Assembly: GCA_024223715.1 (NCBI GenBank)
Contig: JAAEOA010000047.1
Span: 1-64,000, forward strand
From: a bacterium
GTDB lineage: Bacteria; Krumholzibacteriota; Krumholzibacteriia; LZORAL124-64-63
Length of the DNA: 64,000 bases
Reading direction: 5' to 3'
Shown here: positions 49,259-59,286 of the stretch, piece after piece
Layout of the letters: the number at the start of each line of letters is the position of its first letter
How positions within the stretch are numbered: position 1 is the stretch's first letter
The notes under the pieces: model-generated
Databases searched by the model: none
What the model was told of the DNA's origin: nothing
Seen by the model: the letters and a program-made list of their open reading frames with translations, nothing else
Made by a program: the position numbers and the translations under genes

Positions 49259-49873
49259 ATGACCGCCAAACCCTGGAAAGAACAACAAAAAGCCCACCAG
49301 CGGCGGGAAATCCTGTCAGCTGCCCGTGAGCTATTCATGAACGAAGGCCACACCAAAATGTCCATGCGGAAACTGGCCAAGGCCGTCAATTGCGCCCCCG
49401 GCACACTCTATCTCTACTTCAAAGACAAGGAGCACATTGTCGCTCACCTGATTGAAGAGAGCTTTGAACGACTGATGGTTCAAATGGAAAATCCGCCACC
49501 AAGTACGAACTCTTTGCAGGCATTGCGACACAGCATGGCAATTTATGTCCAGTTCGGCATAGACAATCCTGATCATTATCAGGTGGCCTTTATTGTGCAA
49601 CGAACCAAGGAGATGGATGAAATACGGAAAGCTCCTCATCGTTCTTTTGCTTTTTTGCGTGAACAGGTTACCACATGCGTGGAACAGGAAATTTTTCGTC
49701 CGGTGGATCCCGAACTGGCAACGCAAGGGTTGTGGACCAACCTGCATGGCATAACCTCGCTCATCATAACCATGCCAAATTTTCCCTGGGTGGATAAGGA
49801 TCAAGTATTAAACCACGTAATCGATGGGGCCCTAGCCGCACTGCTTCCTGACAAACAACTGGACCTAAAATAA
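49259..49873 (+). CDS. TetR-family transcriptional regulator
   Basis: RREILSAARELFMNEGHTKMSMRKLAKAVNCAPGTLYLYFKDKEHIVAHLIEESFE. Confidence 0.93.
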   Translation: MTAKPWKEQQKAHQRREILSAARELFMNEGHTKMSMRKLAKAVNCAPGTLYLYFKDKEHIVAHLIEESFERLMVQMENPPPSTNSLQALRHSMAIYVQFGIDNPDHYQVAFIVQRTKEMDEIRKAPHRSFAFLREQVTTCVEQEIFRPVDPELATQGLWTNLHGITSLIITMPNFPWVDKDQVLNHVIDGALAALLPDKQLDLK

Positions 49874-49874
49874 A

Positions 49875-51416
49875 ATGGAGTCGCCAATGAAAACCGATAC
49901 AAAACTCAACAACGAAAACACACCGTCGACAACCAATAGACCTGGTCTTTTTTCCTGGCTTTCGCTCCTTCTTTCAGCTCTCTTTTTGCTGGTCGCAAGC
50001 GGACGCCATACGGTGCCTATTGCAGCCTGGGTTTCCTTACTGTTGATGTTGAATTTCGTTAGATCACAACCCAAAAAAACCGGCTTGCCAGTAGCCTGGT
50101 TAGTGCTCTTTCTAACCTGGGCATTTCAACTTCGAGGCCAGGCTCCGTTACCTGGATTTTTCTATTACGTTTTGTCGGCAACTTACGGACTAATTTTGTT
50201 ATTACCCTTTTTAGCAGACCGGTTTTTTGCAGCAAAATTGAAAGGCATTTCCGCAACTCTCGTCTTTCCCACTTCCTGGGTTTTCATGGAATGGCTCGTG
50301 GCTAGCTTCGCGCCCTACACCAGCTGGGGCTCCATGGCCTACACCCAGCACGAAAACTTGGTATTAATACAGTTAGCTGCTGTTACCGGTTTGTTCGGAA
50401 TAAGTTTTTTGATTGCCTGGTTTGCCTCTGTTGGCTGCCAGGTTTGGGAGGAAAGATCTGGCGGTTTAAGTACCCAGCGAGGGGCCATGGTTTTTGCAGT
50501 GGTTTTTGTTTTGGTATTACTCGGGGGCGGAATTCGCCTGGTCTTGTTTGCGCCCAATGCCCCAACAGTTCGTATCGCTTCCTTAACCGAACCTGATTAC
50601 GATCCCTTCGCTGGAACTGGAGGCAGTGCTGCCGGAGTATATACCGATGAGATATCGCCAAATGATATGGCTACCTACCGAACCAATGCTCAAGCTGTTA
50701 TGGATGATTTATTGGCCCGCGCGGAATTGGAAATTCAAGCTGGAGCCCGCATCATTTTTTGGGGTGAAGCAAATGGCTTTTGTATGAAAGAACACGAACC
50801 GGAAATTATCGAACGGGGCATTCAATTTGCCAAAAAACATGAAATATATTTGGGTTTGTCTCCTGCTGTAATTAATACAGCGGCCAGAAGGCCATTCGAA
50901 AACAAAATCATTCTTATCAATCCTCAGGGTGAAATTGAGTATGAATATTGGAAAGGTAATCCGGTGCCCGGTGGGGAGGCCGCTATTCAGGCAGTGTCGG
51001 ATATGTTGGTCAAACACGTTGATTCACCTTATGGCAGACTCGGCAGTGCCATTTGTTTCGACATGGATTTTCCGGGTTACTTGAGTCAGTGTGGTAAACA
51101 AAAAATTGATATCATGCTGGTGCCTTCGAATGACTGGCGTGAGATCGATCCCTGGCACAGCCATATGGCCCGGTTCAGGGCTATTGAGCAAGGGTTTAAT
51201 ATGGTTAGGCATGTCAGTAAAGGATTTTCGATTGCTACTGATTATCAAGGGAGAGTTTTAGCGAGCATGGATCATTATGTGACTGCTGAGCGGAATTTGG
51301 TTTCTCATGTGCCGACTAAAGGGGTTAACACCGTTTATTCAAAAGTTGGAGATTTGTTTTCCTGGGTTTGTATTGCTGGGTTTGTGTGCTTGGTGATTTG
51401 GGGGCGACGAAATTAA
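49875..51416 (+). CDS. lnt: apolipoprotein N-acyltransferase-like membrane nitrilase
   Basis: N-terminal multi-TM region with WVFMEWLVASFAPYTSWGSMAYTQ, C-terminal nitrilase fold with E (WGEANGF), K (YWKGNPVPGGE) and C (GSAICFDMDFP). Confidence 0.82.
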   Translation: MESPMKTDTKLNNENTPSTTNRPGLFSWLSLLLSALFLLVASGRHTVPIAAWVSLLLMLNFVRSQPKKTGLPVAWLVLFLTWAFQLRGQAPLPGFFYYVLSATYGLILLLPFLADRFFAAKLKGISATLVFPTSWVFMEWLVASFAPYTSWGSMAYTQHENLVLIQLAAVTGLFGISFLIAWFASVGCQVWEERSGGLSTQRGAMVFAVVFVLVLLGGGIRLVLFAPNAPTVRIASLTEPDYDPFAGTGGSAAGVYTDEISPNDMATYRTNAQAVMDDLLARAELEIQAGARIIFWGEANGFCMKEHEPEIIERGIQFAKKHEIYLGLSPAVINTAARRPFENKIILINPQGEIEYEYWKGNPVPGGEAAIQAVSDMLVKHVDSPYGRLGSAICFDMDFPGYLSQCGKQKIDIMLVPSNDWREIDPWHSHMARFRAIEQGFNMVRHVSKGFSIATDYQGRVLASMDHYVTAERNLVSHVPTKGVNTVYSKVGDLFSWVCIAGFVCLVIWGRRN

Positions 51417-51526
51417 AGGTTTACCTTTTATTGGCTTAAACGAACCCATTAAGAAAATCCAAAAAAGTTCCTGCCCAAAATACAGACTCTCTGAGCTGGA
51501 CGCTGTTAGAAATATTTCTGAGTAAA

Positions 51527-51559
51527 GGGGCTGGCTGGATACCTATTCCAACCAGCCCC
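51527..51559. terminator. terminator hairpin
   Basis: ggggctggctgg / ccaaccagcccc, 12-bp stem with one wobble pair. Confidence 0.7.
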
Positions 51560-52133
51560 AGGAAAACCTCCTTCACCAACATCATCCGCCTGGCCTGCAA
51601 CACATCCCAGCTTCCACCCGGATAAGATATACACCAGAAGCAACCTACCCACCAGCGGTGCTAAAGCCTTCCCAGACAAATACTTGACGCCAAACGCCAT
51701 GTTGCTCATCAACCAGAGCTGTACCAGACGGCCAGCTGCATCAAGAATATTCCGCTGCACACACGCAGGTGGCGCTGTAAAACTCCAAACGATTACCAGA
51801 AAGTTTTGCCATTTCAAAATAGCCATAGCCGGTGATATCAAAGCGCGCATGACTCCTTTCACAGAAATTATTCTCCATTGTCCAGTCGATTTCAAAATTT
51901 TGTGCGTTAGGAAATGAGATCCCGAGCGTTATGGTAACCAAGATCAGTGCATTAGAACTATTCCAGGTTTTCAATTTTTCCCCTGTAAATTGAAATGGAA
52001 TGAAATTTGATGTGGTTTTGATGTTACTTAACAGGCAATCCAAGGTGTATGACACATCGCAAATTCCTGTTTTTTACTTCGAATTTTTCTTTTGGCTCTG
52101 AATTACCAATGTTCCTGCACCATTGTGCACATT

Positions 52134-52457
52134 ATGGAGGATAATATTTTGTCAGCTAATCAAAAATTAAAGGACTTGGCAGTCAGTGATTCAGGATTTG
52201 TATTTGATCCATCCACAGGCACTACTTTCAATGTCAACGTTCCGGGTAGTCGGATATTGGACCTCCTGAAAAATGAAACCAGCTTTCAGGATATCCTGGT
52301 TGCTATCGAAGGAGAATTTGAAGTGGGCAATGCAGACCTGCATCGACATGTGCAGGAATTTTTGGCTTCCCTGGTTTCCTTTGGGTTGATCACCAAGGAG
52401 GAATCTGACCTGATCAGTGCTGAGAACACTGACCAAGTGGATGAGGAATCACCATGA
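52134..52457 (+). CDS. PqqD-like (RRE-type) protein
   Basis: LAVSDSGFVFDPSTGTTFNVNVPGSRILDLLKNETSFQDILVAIEGEFEVGNADLHRHVQEFLASLVSFGLI; first gene of coupled operon. Confidence 0.75.
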   Translation: MEDNILSANQKLKDLAVSDSGFVFDPSTGTTFNVNVPGSRILDLLKNETSFQDILVAIEGEFEVGNADLHRHVQEFLASLVSFGLITKEESDLISAENTDQVDEESP

Positions 52458-53533
52458 CCGCCGCAATAAACATTGTCGGAGTAACTGCCCTGAACGCCAC
52501 CGACAATCCAGGACCCGGAGTAGCTGTGGCTCGTTCTCTGCGCAATGATTCTGCTTTTACAGGACGAATTATTGGTCTTGCTTATGACGCTCTTGATCCG
52601 GGTGTTTATGCTGGTCTTTTTGATGCCATCTACTTAATTCCCTATCCCTCCGAAGGCCAAGAGGCTTTGGGAAATCGACTGGCTTACATAGTCGAACAAA
52701 CCGGAATGAATGTCTGCATTCCCACTCTTGATTCAGAGTTACCAGGGTTTATTGCCCTGGAAAAGAAACTGCAGGAACTTAAAGTGGCCACTTTCATGCC
52801 AACCAGTGATCAGTTTGCCATGCGAAGCAAAGAACGGTTGGATGAACTGGGAAATGCCGCCTCTGTTTCAACACCGGACCAGGTGGTAATTACCAGTGCT
52901 GATGAGTTGTATAACATTCATACTCGTATTGCCTTCCCATTGGTAGTCAAAGGTATTTTCTACGGCGCGGAAATTTGCCACACCCTGGATCAGGCTGTCA
53001 AAGCCTTCAACAATGTGGTTGCCCGTTGGGGAGTACCGGTCATTGTTCAGGAGTTTTTGGACGGAACTGAATTTGACGTGGTAGCTGTCGGCGATGGTGA
53101 AGGTGGTTTGATTGGCGCAGTGCCCATGAAAAAAATGCAACTTACGGACAAAGGCAAAGGCTGGTCGGGTGTCGTGGTCTCCAGTGAAGAGCTGGCGAAA
53201 ATGACCACCGCTTTTATGAAAGCAACTCGCTGGCGAGGACCCTGTGAATTGGAAATCATGGAAACAACCGACGGCAGATACTTGCTGTTGGAAGTAAATC
53301 CCCGGTTCCCAGCCTGGTGTTATCTGGCCTATGGGGCAGGATTGAATCTGCCCCTGGCGGTAGTGCATCTGTCACAGGGGAAAGAGGTTGAAGAGTTTGG
53401 AACTCCCGAAGTCGGGGCCATGTTTGTCCGCATTTCATTGGATCAAATAACTCATATTAATGCTTTTGAACAAATTGTCACTTCGGGTGAATTTCATCCT
53501 GAACCTGACCAACCTGAAGAGGATACAAAATGA
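52454..53533 (+). CDS. ATP-grasp ligase-like protein
   Basis: FPLVVKGIFYGAEICHTLDQAVKAFNNVVARWGVPVIVQEFLDGTEFDVVAVGDGEG..; GPCELEIMETTDGRYLLLEVNPRFPAW; ATGA overlap with the upstream gene. Confidence 0.88.
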   Translation: MTAAINIVGVTALNATDNPGPGVAVARSLRNDSAFTGRIIGLAYDALDPGVYAGLFDAIYLIPYPSEGQEALGNRLAYIVEQTGMNVCIPTLDSELPGFIALEKKLQELKVATFMPTSDQFAMRSKERLDELGNAASVSTPDQVVITSADELYNIHTRIAFPLVVKGIFYGAEICHTLDQAVKAFNNVVARWGVPVIVQEFLDGTEFDVVAVGDGEGGLIGAVPMKKMQLTDKGKGWSGVVVSSEELAKMTTAFMKATRWRGPCELEIMETTDGRYLLLEVNPRFPAWCYLAYGAGLNLPLAVVHLSQGKEVEEFGTPEVGAMFVRISLDQITHINAFEQIVTSGEFHPEPDQPEEDTK

Positions 53534-54891
53534 ATTTATCAACTTCCAAAGTACCATACGAAAAACCTCTCATGGTCAAACACGTGACCGGCATGATGAA
53601 CAAATTTGGTAGCAACCCGGCCTTTGTGCCCCTTGAGGAAATTGACGGAGTGCGCGTTTCGAGCCTGGTGGAACAATATGGTTCGCCACTGTTTGTCTTT
53701 TCGGAGAAAACCATTTCAGCCAAAGTGCGCGAATTGCGCGATGCTCTTGCCTTACGCTATCCCAAATCAAGAGTGGCCTGGTCCTACAAAACCAATTATC
53801 TGGATGCCATTTGCCGTATTCATCACAATGAAGGCTCCTGGGCCGAAGTGGTTTCGGAATTTGAGTACGACAAGGCTGTGCGCAATGGTGTCCCTGAAAA
53901 CCGGATCATTTTTAATGGTCCTTACAAAACCGGCGAAGCTTTGAGCAAAGCCTTTAATGGCGGAGCCATCGTTAACCTTGATAATTTCGATGAATTGGCT
54001 GAAGCCGAACGGTCGGCTGCCAATTTTCCTGAGCCCCCTTCGGTGGGAATTCGACTGAATATGTCGACTTCCTCAACTCCTCATTGGAGTCGGTTTGGAT
54101 TCAACCTTGAAAATGGCCAGGCCCTTGATGTGGTGAAGAGAATTCTCGCCGGTGGCAAATTGCAGATCAAAGGCTTGCATTGCCATTTGGGCACCTTTAT
54201 TCATGCCACGGAGGCATATGGGGAAGTGGCGGCCAAGATGGCCAGATTTGCAAATTTATTGCGGAACGATCATGGTATCACAGTTGATTATCTGGATCTT
54301 GGTGGCGGGTTTGCCTCGGAAAATACGCTGCACAGCCAATATCTGCCCGGTCAACAGGCCACACCACCATTGAGCCGGTTTGTTGAAGAAATTACCGATG
54401 GGTTGCGGGAATTGGATTTCCCCAGTGATTCCATGCCCACCCTGTTTCTGGAAACCGGCCGCGCGCTGGTAGATGCTTCGGGGTATCTGATCACAACCGT
54501 TGTTGCCAACAAAAGACTACCAGATGGCCAGCGGTCTATTATCATCGATGCGGGTGTATCCTCGCTGTTTACCTCGTTCTGGTACAAACACGATGTGGTG
54601 CCTGCCCAACCAACCAATGGTTTGCCTGAAACGGCAGTGATCCACGGGCCCTTATGCATGAACATTGATGTGATGCGTCCTGCCCTGGTCTTTCCTCCGG
54701 TTGATCCCGGTCACAAATTGATTTTCAAAAATGTGGGTGCCTATAATGTGACCCAGTGGATGCAGTTCATTACCTATCGGCCGGCCGTTGTTTTGGTATC
54801 GCCCGATAGTGAACATTCCATTATTCGCAAAAGGGAAAATCTTGAGACAGTGGTTGAACGGGAAGAAATGGCACCATGGCTTTCCAAATGA
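53530..54891 (+). CDS. PLP-dependent fold-type III decarboxylase (diaminopimelate decarboxylase-like)
   Basis: RVAWSYKTNYLDAICRIHHNEGSWAEVVSEFEYDKAVRNGVPENRIIFNGPYK; GLHCHLGTFI; DLGGGFAS; FLETGRALVDASG; ATGA overlap. Confidence 0.9.
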   Translation: MNLSTSKVPYEKPLMVKHVTGMMNKFGSNPAFVPLEEIDGVRVSSLVEQYGSPLFVFSEKTISAKVRELRDALALRYPKSRVAWSYKTNYLDAICRIHHNEGSWAEVVSEFEYDKAVRNGVPENRIIFNGPYKTGEALSKAFNGGAIVNLDNFDELAEAERSAANFPEPPSVGIRLNMSTSSTPHWSRFGFNLENGQALDVVKRILAGGKLQIKGLHCHLGTFIHATEAYGEVAAKMARFANLLRNDHGITVDYLDLGGGFASENTLHSQYLPGQQATPPLSRFVEEITDGLRELDFPSDSMPTLFLETGRALVDASGYLITTVVANKRLPDGQRSIIIDAGVSSLFTSFWYKHDVVPAQPTNGLPETAVIHGPLCMNIDVMRPALVFPPVDPGHKLIFKNVGAYNVTQWMQFITYRPAVVLVSPDSEHSIIRKRENLETVVEREEMAPWLSK

Positions 54892-57062
54892 TACCCAATG
54901 ATGACCCTTCCGAACGCGGAAAAACCGGCATTTTGCTGGACTCCATCCTGTTTGGATATTCGGAAATTTTCTTTGCCCGTCATCGTCTGGTCGGGTTGAT
55001 TTTCCTTTTGGCCACCGTTGTGCGTCCACTGGGAACATCAAGCCATAACCTGATGCATGGGCATTGGGCGGCTCTGTGTGGATTGGGCTCCATTGTTCTG
55101 GCCAATGGTCTGGCCCTGCGCCTGAAAATGCACCCGGATTCTGTGCGTGAAGGATTTATGGGTTACAACGCCCTGTTGGTGGGGTTGGCCATCCCTTCTC
55201 TTTTTGAACCTTCACCTGCCATGTTCTTTATGCTTCTGATTTCGGTGGTAGCGGTAGTTTTTGTGACCACCGGATTGCGCACCACTCTTGGTTATCACTT
55301 TAATTTGCCGGTACTCTCGGTGCCGTTTTTGTTGGTGATTTACTCCACCATATATTCCCTGCCAGTAATGCGCACTTTGGAGTTGCATGAATCCTGGTTG
55401 GATTTTGGTACCACAATTCCTTTTCTACCCGATTTCCTTTCAAGTTACCTGCAGGCCCTGGGGGCGGTCTTCTTTGCCCCCAATGACTATTCCGGCGGGT
55501 TGATTCTGCTTGGGCTACTGATTTTCAGTCGGTATGCTGTTTTTTTGACCATGGTGGGATTTGGCGGCGCCTGGATTATGGTGAACCATGTTTTTAATCT
55601 GCCCCAACAGGACCTGTCTCTGTATATAGCCTTCAATTTCATGTTGACCACTCTGGCCCTCGGTGGAGTCTGGTTTGTTCCCCAGCGTTCCTCTTTACTG
55701 TTGGCCGTTGGTGGCATGCTGATTTGCGCAGCCGTATTGGCCGGTACCAGCGGCATGATGACTGAATTAGGACTTCCCGTTCTTATCCTGCCCTTCAATG
55801 TGACAATGCTTTTGATGCTGCCGGCATTAAGGCAGCGTACCGAAGACAATGAACCCAAATCCGTCGATTTTATTTCAGGGTCACCTGAAGCCAATCGCGA
55901 CTTCTACAAAACCCGACTGGCCCGCTTCGGAACCCGATTTTCCCAACGAATTGAACTGCCTGTTCGCGGAACCTGGACCTGCACCCAAGGAGTGGATGGC
56001 GATCTGACCCACAAGGGTCCCTGGCGTCACGGCTTTGATTTTGAAGTGGCCGATCAGGATGGAAATTTTCATTCCAACGCGGGCACCAGCAGAGAAGACT
56101 ATTTCTGCTGGAAGCTGCCGGTCCTGGCTTGCGGAGCAGGGAAAGTTGTTCGCATTGTGGACAATGTTCCGGACAACGACATCGGTGAAATCAATACCCT
56201 TCAGAACTGGGGAAACCTGGTGATGATTGAGCACGCCATAGGACTGTACTCCGTAGTTTGTCATCTGGCAAAAAATTCCGTGAAAGTGACCGAAGGAGCC
56301 TTGGTCCGATCGGGTGATGTTGTTGGTTTCTGTGGCAGCTCCGGTCGGTCGCCCAAACCTCATCTGCATGTGCAATTGCAGGCCACCCGGCGCATTGGTG
56401 CTCCAACTATTCACGGGGAGTTTCAGGATGTTGTGCTCCAACAGAAGCAGCTTGAACTGCGAACTGTGTTGGTGCCTGATGAAGGACAAAAGATCCGCCG
56501 TATTGATCGTCAGGATGAAGTTGCGGAATTGTTCGACTTCCCATTGGGACGCACCCTGATTTGTGACGTCAGCCTGAATGGCAAATCATGGCGTGAAAAA
56601 ATTGAAACGGAAATGGATTTGTATGGAAATCTCCGGTTGGTTTCCAGTGATCAAAAGGCAATGCTGTTTTTCGAAAACCGCCTCTCTTCATTTTTGGTTC
56701 TGGACTATCAGGGACCAAAGCAAAGCGCTTTGTTTGCCATGGCTTGCGCCATGTCCAGAGTGCCCCTGGAAGAGAGCTCCCGGTTGGAATTTTCAGATGT
56801 TCTTCCATCACATAATTTTTTGTCGGGAGTTCGGCGATTGTGGGGAGACTTGAAGTCGGGTAATATCGGCCCTTCGGTGAATATTGACTATTGTTTTGTG
56901 CGCCGTGGAAATGATTTGATAATCAGAGGCCAGGGAGAGGACTCCCTTGGTGGTCAATTCACTACTCAGGCCGTTTTTAAAGAAGGTGTCGGAGCTTCCG
57001 AATTCTCTTTGACCACTTCGTCTCTGGATATGAAAGTTGTAATGGAGCAAGATGATGGCTAA
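54876..57062 (+). CDS. urea transporter (UT)-like membrane domain fused to M23 (LytM) metallopeptidase-like domain
   Basis: UT-like REGFMGYNALLVGLAIPSLF and GLPVLILPFNVTMLLMLPAL; M23-like RHGFDF...VCHLAKNSVKVTEGALVRSGDVVGFCGSSGRSPKPHLHVQL. Confidence 0.85.
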   Translation: MAFQMIPNDDPSERGKTGILLDSILFGYSEIFFARHRLVGLIFLLATVVRPLGTSSHNLMHGHWAALCGLGSIVLANGLALRLKMHPDSVREGFMGYNALLVGLAIPSLFEPSPAMFFMLLISVVAVVFVTTGLRTTLGYHFNLPVLSVPFLLVIYSTIYSLPVMRTLELHESWLDFGTTIPFLPDFLSSYLQALGAVFFAPNDYSGGLILLGLLIFSRYAVFLTMVGFGGAWIMVNHVFNLPQQDLSLYIAFNFMLTTLALGGVWFVPQRSSLLLAVGGMLICAAVLAGTSGMMTELGLPVLILPFNVTMLLMLPALRQRTEDNEPKSVDFISGSPEANRDFYKTRLARFGTRFSQRIELPVRGTWTCTQGVDGDLTHKGPWRHGFDFEVADQDGNFHSNAGTSREDYFCWKLPVLACGAGKVVRIVDNVPDNDIGEINTLQNWGNLVMIEHAIGLYSVVCHLAKNSVKVTEGALVRSGDVVGFCGSSGRSPKPHLHVQLQATRRIGAPTIHGEFQDVVLQQKQLELRTVLVPDEGQKIRRIDRQDEVAELFDFPLGRTLICDVSLNGKSWREKIETEMDLYGNLRLVSSDQKAMLFFENRLSSFLVLDYQGPKQSALFAMACAMSRVPLEESSRLEFSDVLPSHNFLSGVRRLWGDLKSGNIGPSVNIDYCFVRRGNDLIIRGQGEDSLGGQFTTQAVFKEGVGASEFSLTTSSLDMKVVMEQDDG

Positions 57063-58230
57063 TGGCCAACGACAAAAATACTTTGTGCTGATGGCCATTC
57101 TTGTTATTCAGGGAATTTTTTCTGGTACGGTTTCTGGGATCTCAGAAGTTGATCAACTCCTGGAATCCCAGGATTATTCAACAGTGATGGCCGCAGCCGA
57201 ATCTGCTCTTCAAAGAAGTGACTATAAAAGTGCATATTTTCTTTATGAGCGAGCCCATTTCCTGTCTGGTGGAAATATCGATTCATTGATGGGCAAGGCA
57301 GTGATGAGTTTAGAACTGGCCCGATATTGCGAAGCCCGTGAACTTTTTAACCAGATCTTGTCGAAAAGCCCAGGCCACGTAAAGGCCAGGGAATTTCTTG
57401 CCACTTTGGAAAGACCCACCACCTGGACTAACTTCTCCTTTTCAAGTCATGACTATCTGAATGATTTGTATAAGGAATCGGCTTTGGGTTTCTTGCTGGG
57501 AACACAATTCCCTGTTTCACAAAACAGTACAGCGGCGATACACCTAAGGCACACTGGATTTGAAATATTTAGTCCCCTTGAAATGGGATTGGGGGAAGAC
57601 AGTGAACCCCAAACAATGTCCCAGAATGAAGCTTGGCTCAAATACTCAACCGGCACTGATTGCACATCTTTGGCTATCCATTTGGCCGGATTTCAGAATG
57701 ACAGCGGGTGGAATGAAAAGGGATATGTGTTCGGCACTGTTCTTCATTTGGACAAAATATTGAATTGGCAAGCTGCTGGAATCGTTACTCGTTATGTTGA
57801 CGAAAGTGACCTGGCCCAATTTGATCTGTCGGGCACAATGAAAAACCTTCTCCCCCATTTGAATTTGACTTCAGGTCTTTCCATTCAAGACTTACTTTCG
57901 AGCCCTTCGTTTAGTTATTTGGGGTCGGCACTTTGGTATACTGATAATTTGTGGGCACGAGGAACAGTACGTATCGGGGAACAAATCAGGCCGGTGCGTT
58001 TGGAAGATCCCTCGATTTATAACATACAACAAACGACCAACTGGTCTGCCGGATTTGAATTTGGCGTGCCCATTGGCCGAGGATGGAGTTTGAGTGGTTC
58101 TCTCGAGAAACAGGAATATGTCCGATCGGCCTTCCAATACAGGGACACCCAAAATGAGATTAATAAAACTTATCCTGAAGAAATCAGTCATTTGGTTCTT
58201 CTCACTGCCGGGATTACTTATACCCCGTAG
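57052..58230 (+). CDS. TPR + YaiO-like outer-membrane beta-barrel protein
   Basis: TPR-like SDYKSAYFLYERAHFLSGGNIDSLMGKAVMSLELARYCEARELFNQILSKSPGH followed by amphipathic barrel ending VLLTAGITYTP; overlaps the upstream stop by 11 nt. Confidence 0.75.
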   Translation: MMANGQRQKYFVLMAILVIQGIFSGTVSGISEVDQLLESQDYSTVMAAAESALQRSDYKSAYFLYERAHFLSGGNIDSLMGKAVMSLELARYCEARELFNQILSKSPGHVKAREFLATLERPTTWTNFSFSSHDYLNDLYKESALGFLLGTQFPVSQNSTAAIHLRHTGFEIFSPLEMGLGEDSEPQTMSQNEAWLKYSTGTDCTSLAIHLAGFQNDSGWNEKGYVFGTVLHLDKILNWQAAGIVTRYVDESDLAQFDLSGTMKNLLPHLNLTSGLSIQDLLSSPSFSYLGSALWYTDNLWARGTVRIGEQIRPVRLEDPSIYNIQQTTNWSAGFEFGVPIGRGWSLSGSLEKQEYVRSAFQYRDTQNEINKTYPEEISHLVLLTAGITYTP

Positions 58231-58285
58231 AAGGTATTCATTGGCAGCTAAACCCGTCCTTTCAATAGATTACAGGAGTTGGACA

Positions 58286-58942
58286 ATGAAAAAAATTCGG
58301 ATCAAACTGACCAGACAATATTTTCCGGGCATATCCGTTTTGTTGTTTATGGCCTTCTGTTTGGTCCCTTTGGTTTCAAATGCTTTGGAAACTACTGTGG
58401 CGGAAGTTTACAGCCAGTCCTATGAGCAGGAATATGCCGGGTATTACCAAGCTGCTGTGGCCTCCATGAACCGCTTGCCAGTAATGGGTGAAACCGGGTA
58501 TGAATTTCATTTGCGACTGGGGTGGCTTAACTATCTTGCAGCAGATTATGATGCCTCCATTGCAGCTTACCGGCAGGCGATCGAGTTAAAGAACAAGGCC
58601 ATTGAACCAAAACTCGGAATTTTGAAGCCGCTGATGGCTTTACACAAATGGCTGGATTCACTGGATGTGATAGACATTATTTTGGTGAAGGATTCAGGTA
58701 ATTATCTGGGGCGTAGCCGGCAGGCTTATTGTCAGTTTCAATTAGGGCGTTTCAGTCAGGCTGTGACGACTTATCGTGATGTATTGGAAGATTACCCGGG
58801 GGATATTGAAATGATCTCGGGCCTGGGATGGTCCTTGTTGCGCAGTGGCGATACAGTTTCAGCAAAAATTGAATTTGAGAAAGTTTTGAGGATTTGGCCC
58901 GAATATGAAACGGCCAAAAGCGGAGCTGAGGCTTGTCGATAG
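58286..58942 (+). CDS. exported TPR protein
   Basis: signal sequence; EFHLRLGWLNYLAADYDASIAAYRQAIELKNKAIEPKLGIL; QFQLGRFSQAVTTYRDVLEDYPGDIEMISGLGWSLLRSGDTVSAKIEFEKVL. Confidence 0.85.
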   Translation: MKKIRIKLTRQYFPGISVLLFMAFCLVPLVSNALETTVAEVYSQSYEQEYAGYYQAAVASMNRLPVMGETGYEFHLRLGWLNYLAADYDASIAAYRQAIELKNKAIEPKLGILKPLMALHKWLDSLDVIDIILVKDSGNYLGRSRQAYCQFQLGRFSQAVTTYRDVLEDYPGDIEMISGLGWSLLRSGDTVSAKIEFEKVLRIWPEYETAKSGAEACR

Positions 58943-59070
58943 GGTATCTTTACATTTGAAATGCTATTCCCTGATTAACTATCTTTGTCACCTGATTCCG
59001 TCAGGCGAGAATTTGACAATTAAAGGAATTTATATTTGCCAAAATGCAAAATATATCTTCCATTTCCAGA

Positions 59071-59286
59071 ATGAAAACAAAACCAAACATCGCAATGAAG
59101 ATAGCCCGGGTTGAAAAAGGACTTTCTCAACAAGAGCTGGCCGACCTGGCCGACGCCACTCGGCAGACCATCGGCTTGATCGAAAAAGATCGCTACAATC
59201 CTTCGTTAAGCTTATGCATTCGAATTGCACGAGCCCTGGACCGAACTTTGGACCAATTATTCTGGAGGGAAGAAAACAATGACTAG
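59071..59286 (+). CDS. short XRE/Cro-family HTH regulator
   Basis: NIAMKIARVEKGLSQQELADLADATRQTIGLIEKDRYNPSLSLCIRIARALDRTLDQLFW. Confidence 0.93.
   Translation: MKTKPNIAMKIARVEKGLSQQELADLADATRQTIGLIEKDRYNPSLSLCIRIARALDRTLDQLFWREENND

Noticed and set aside
51506-52055. Minus-strand ORFs of 129 and 104 aa upstream of the PqqD-like gene
   Set aside because: They overlap each other in different frames with no recognised motif; may be decayed sequence, insufficient to call a gene.
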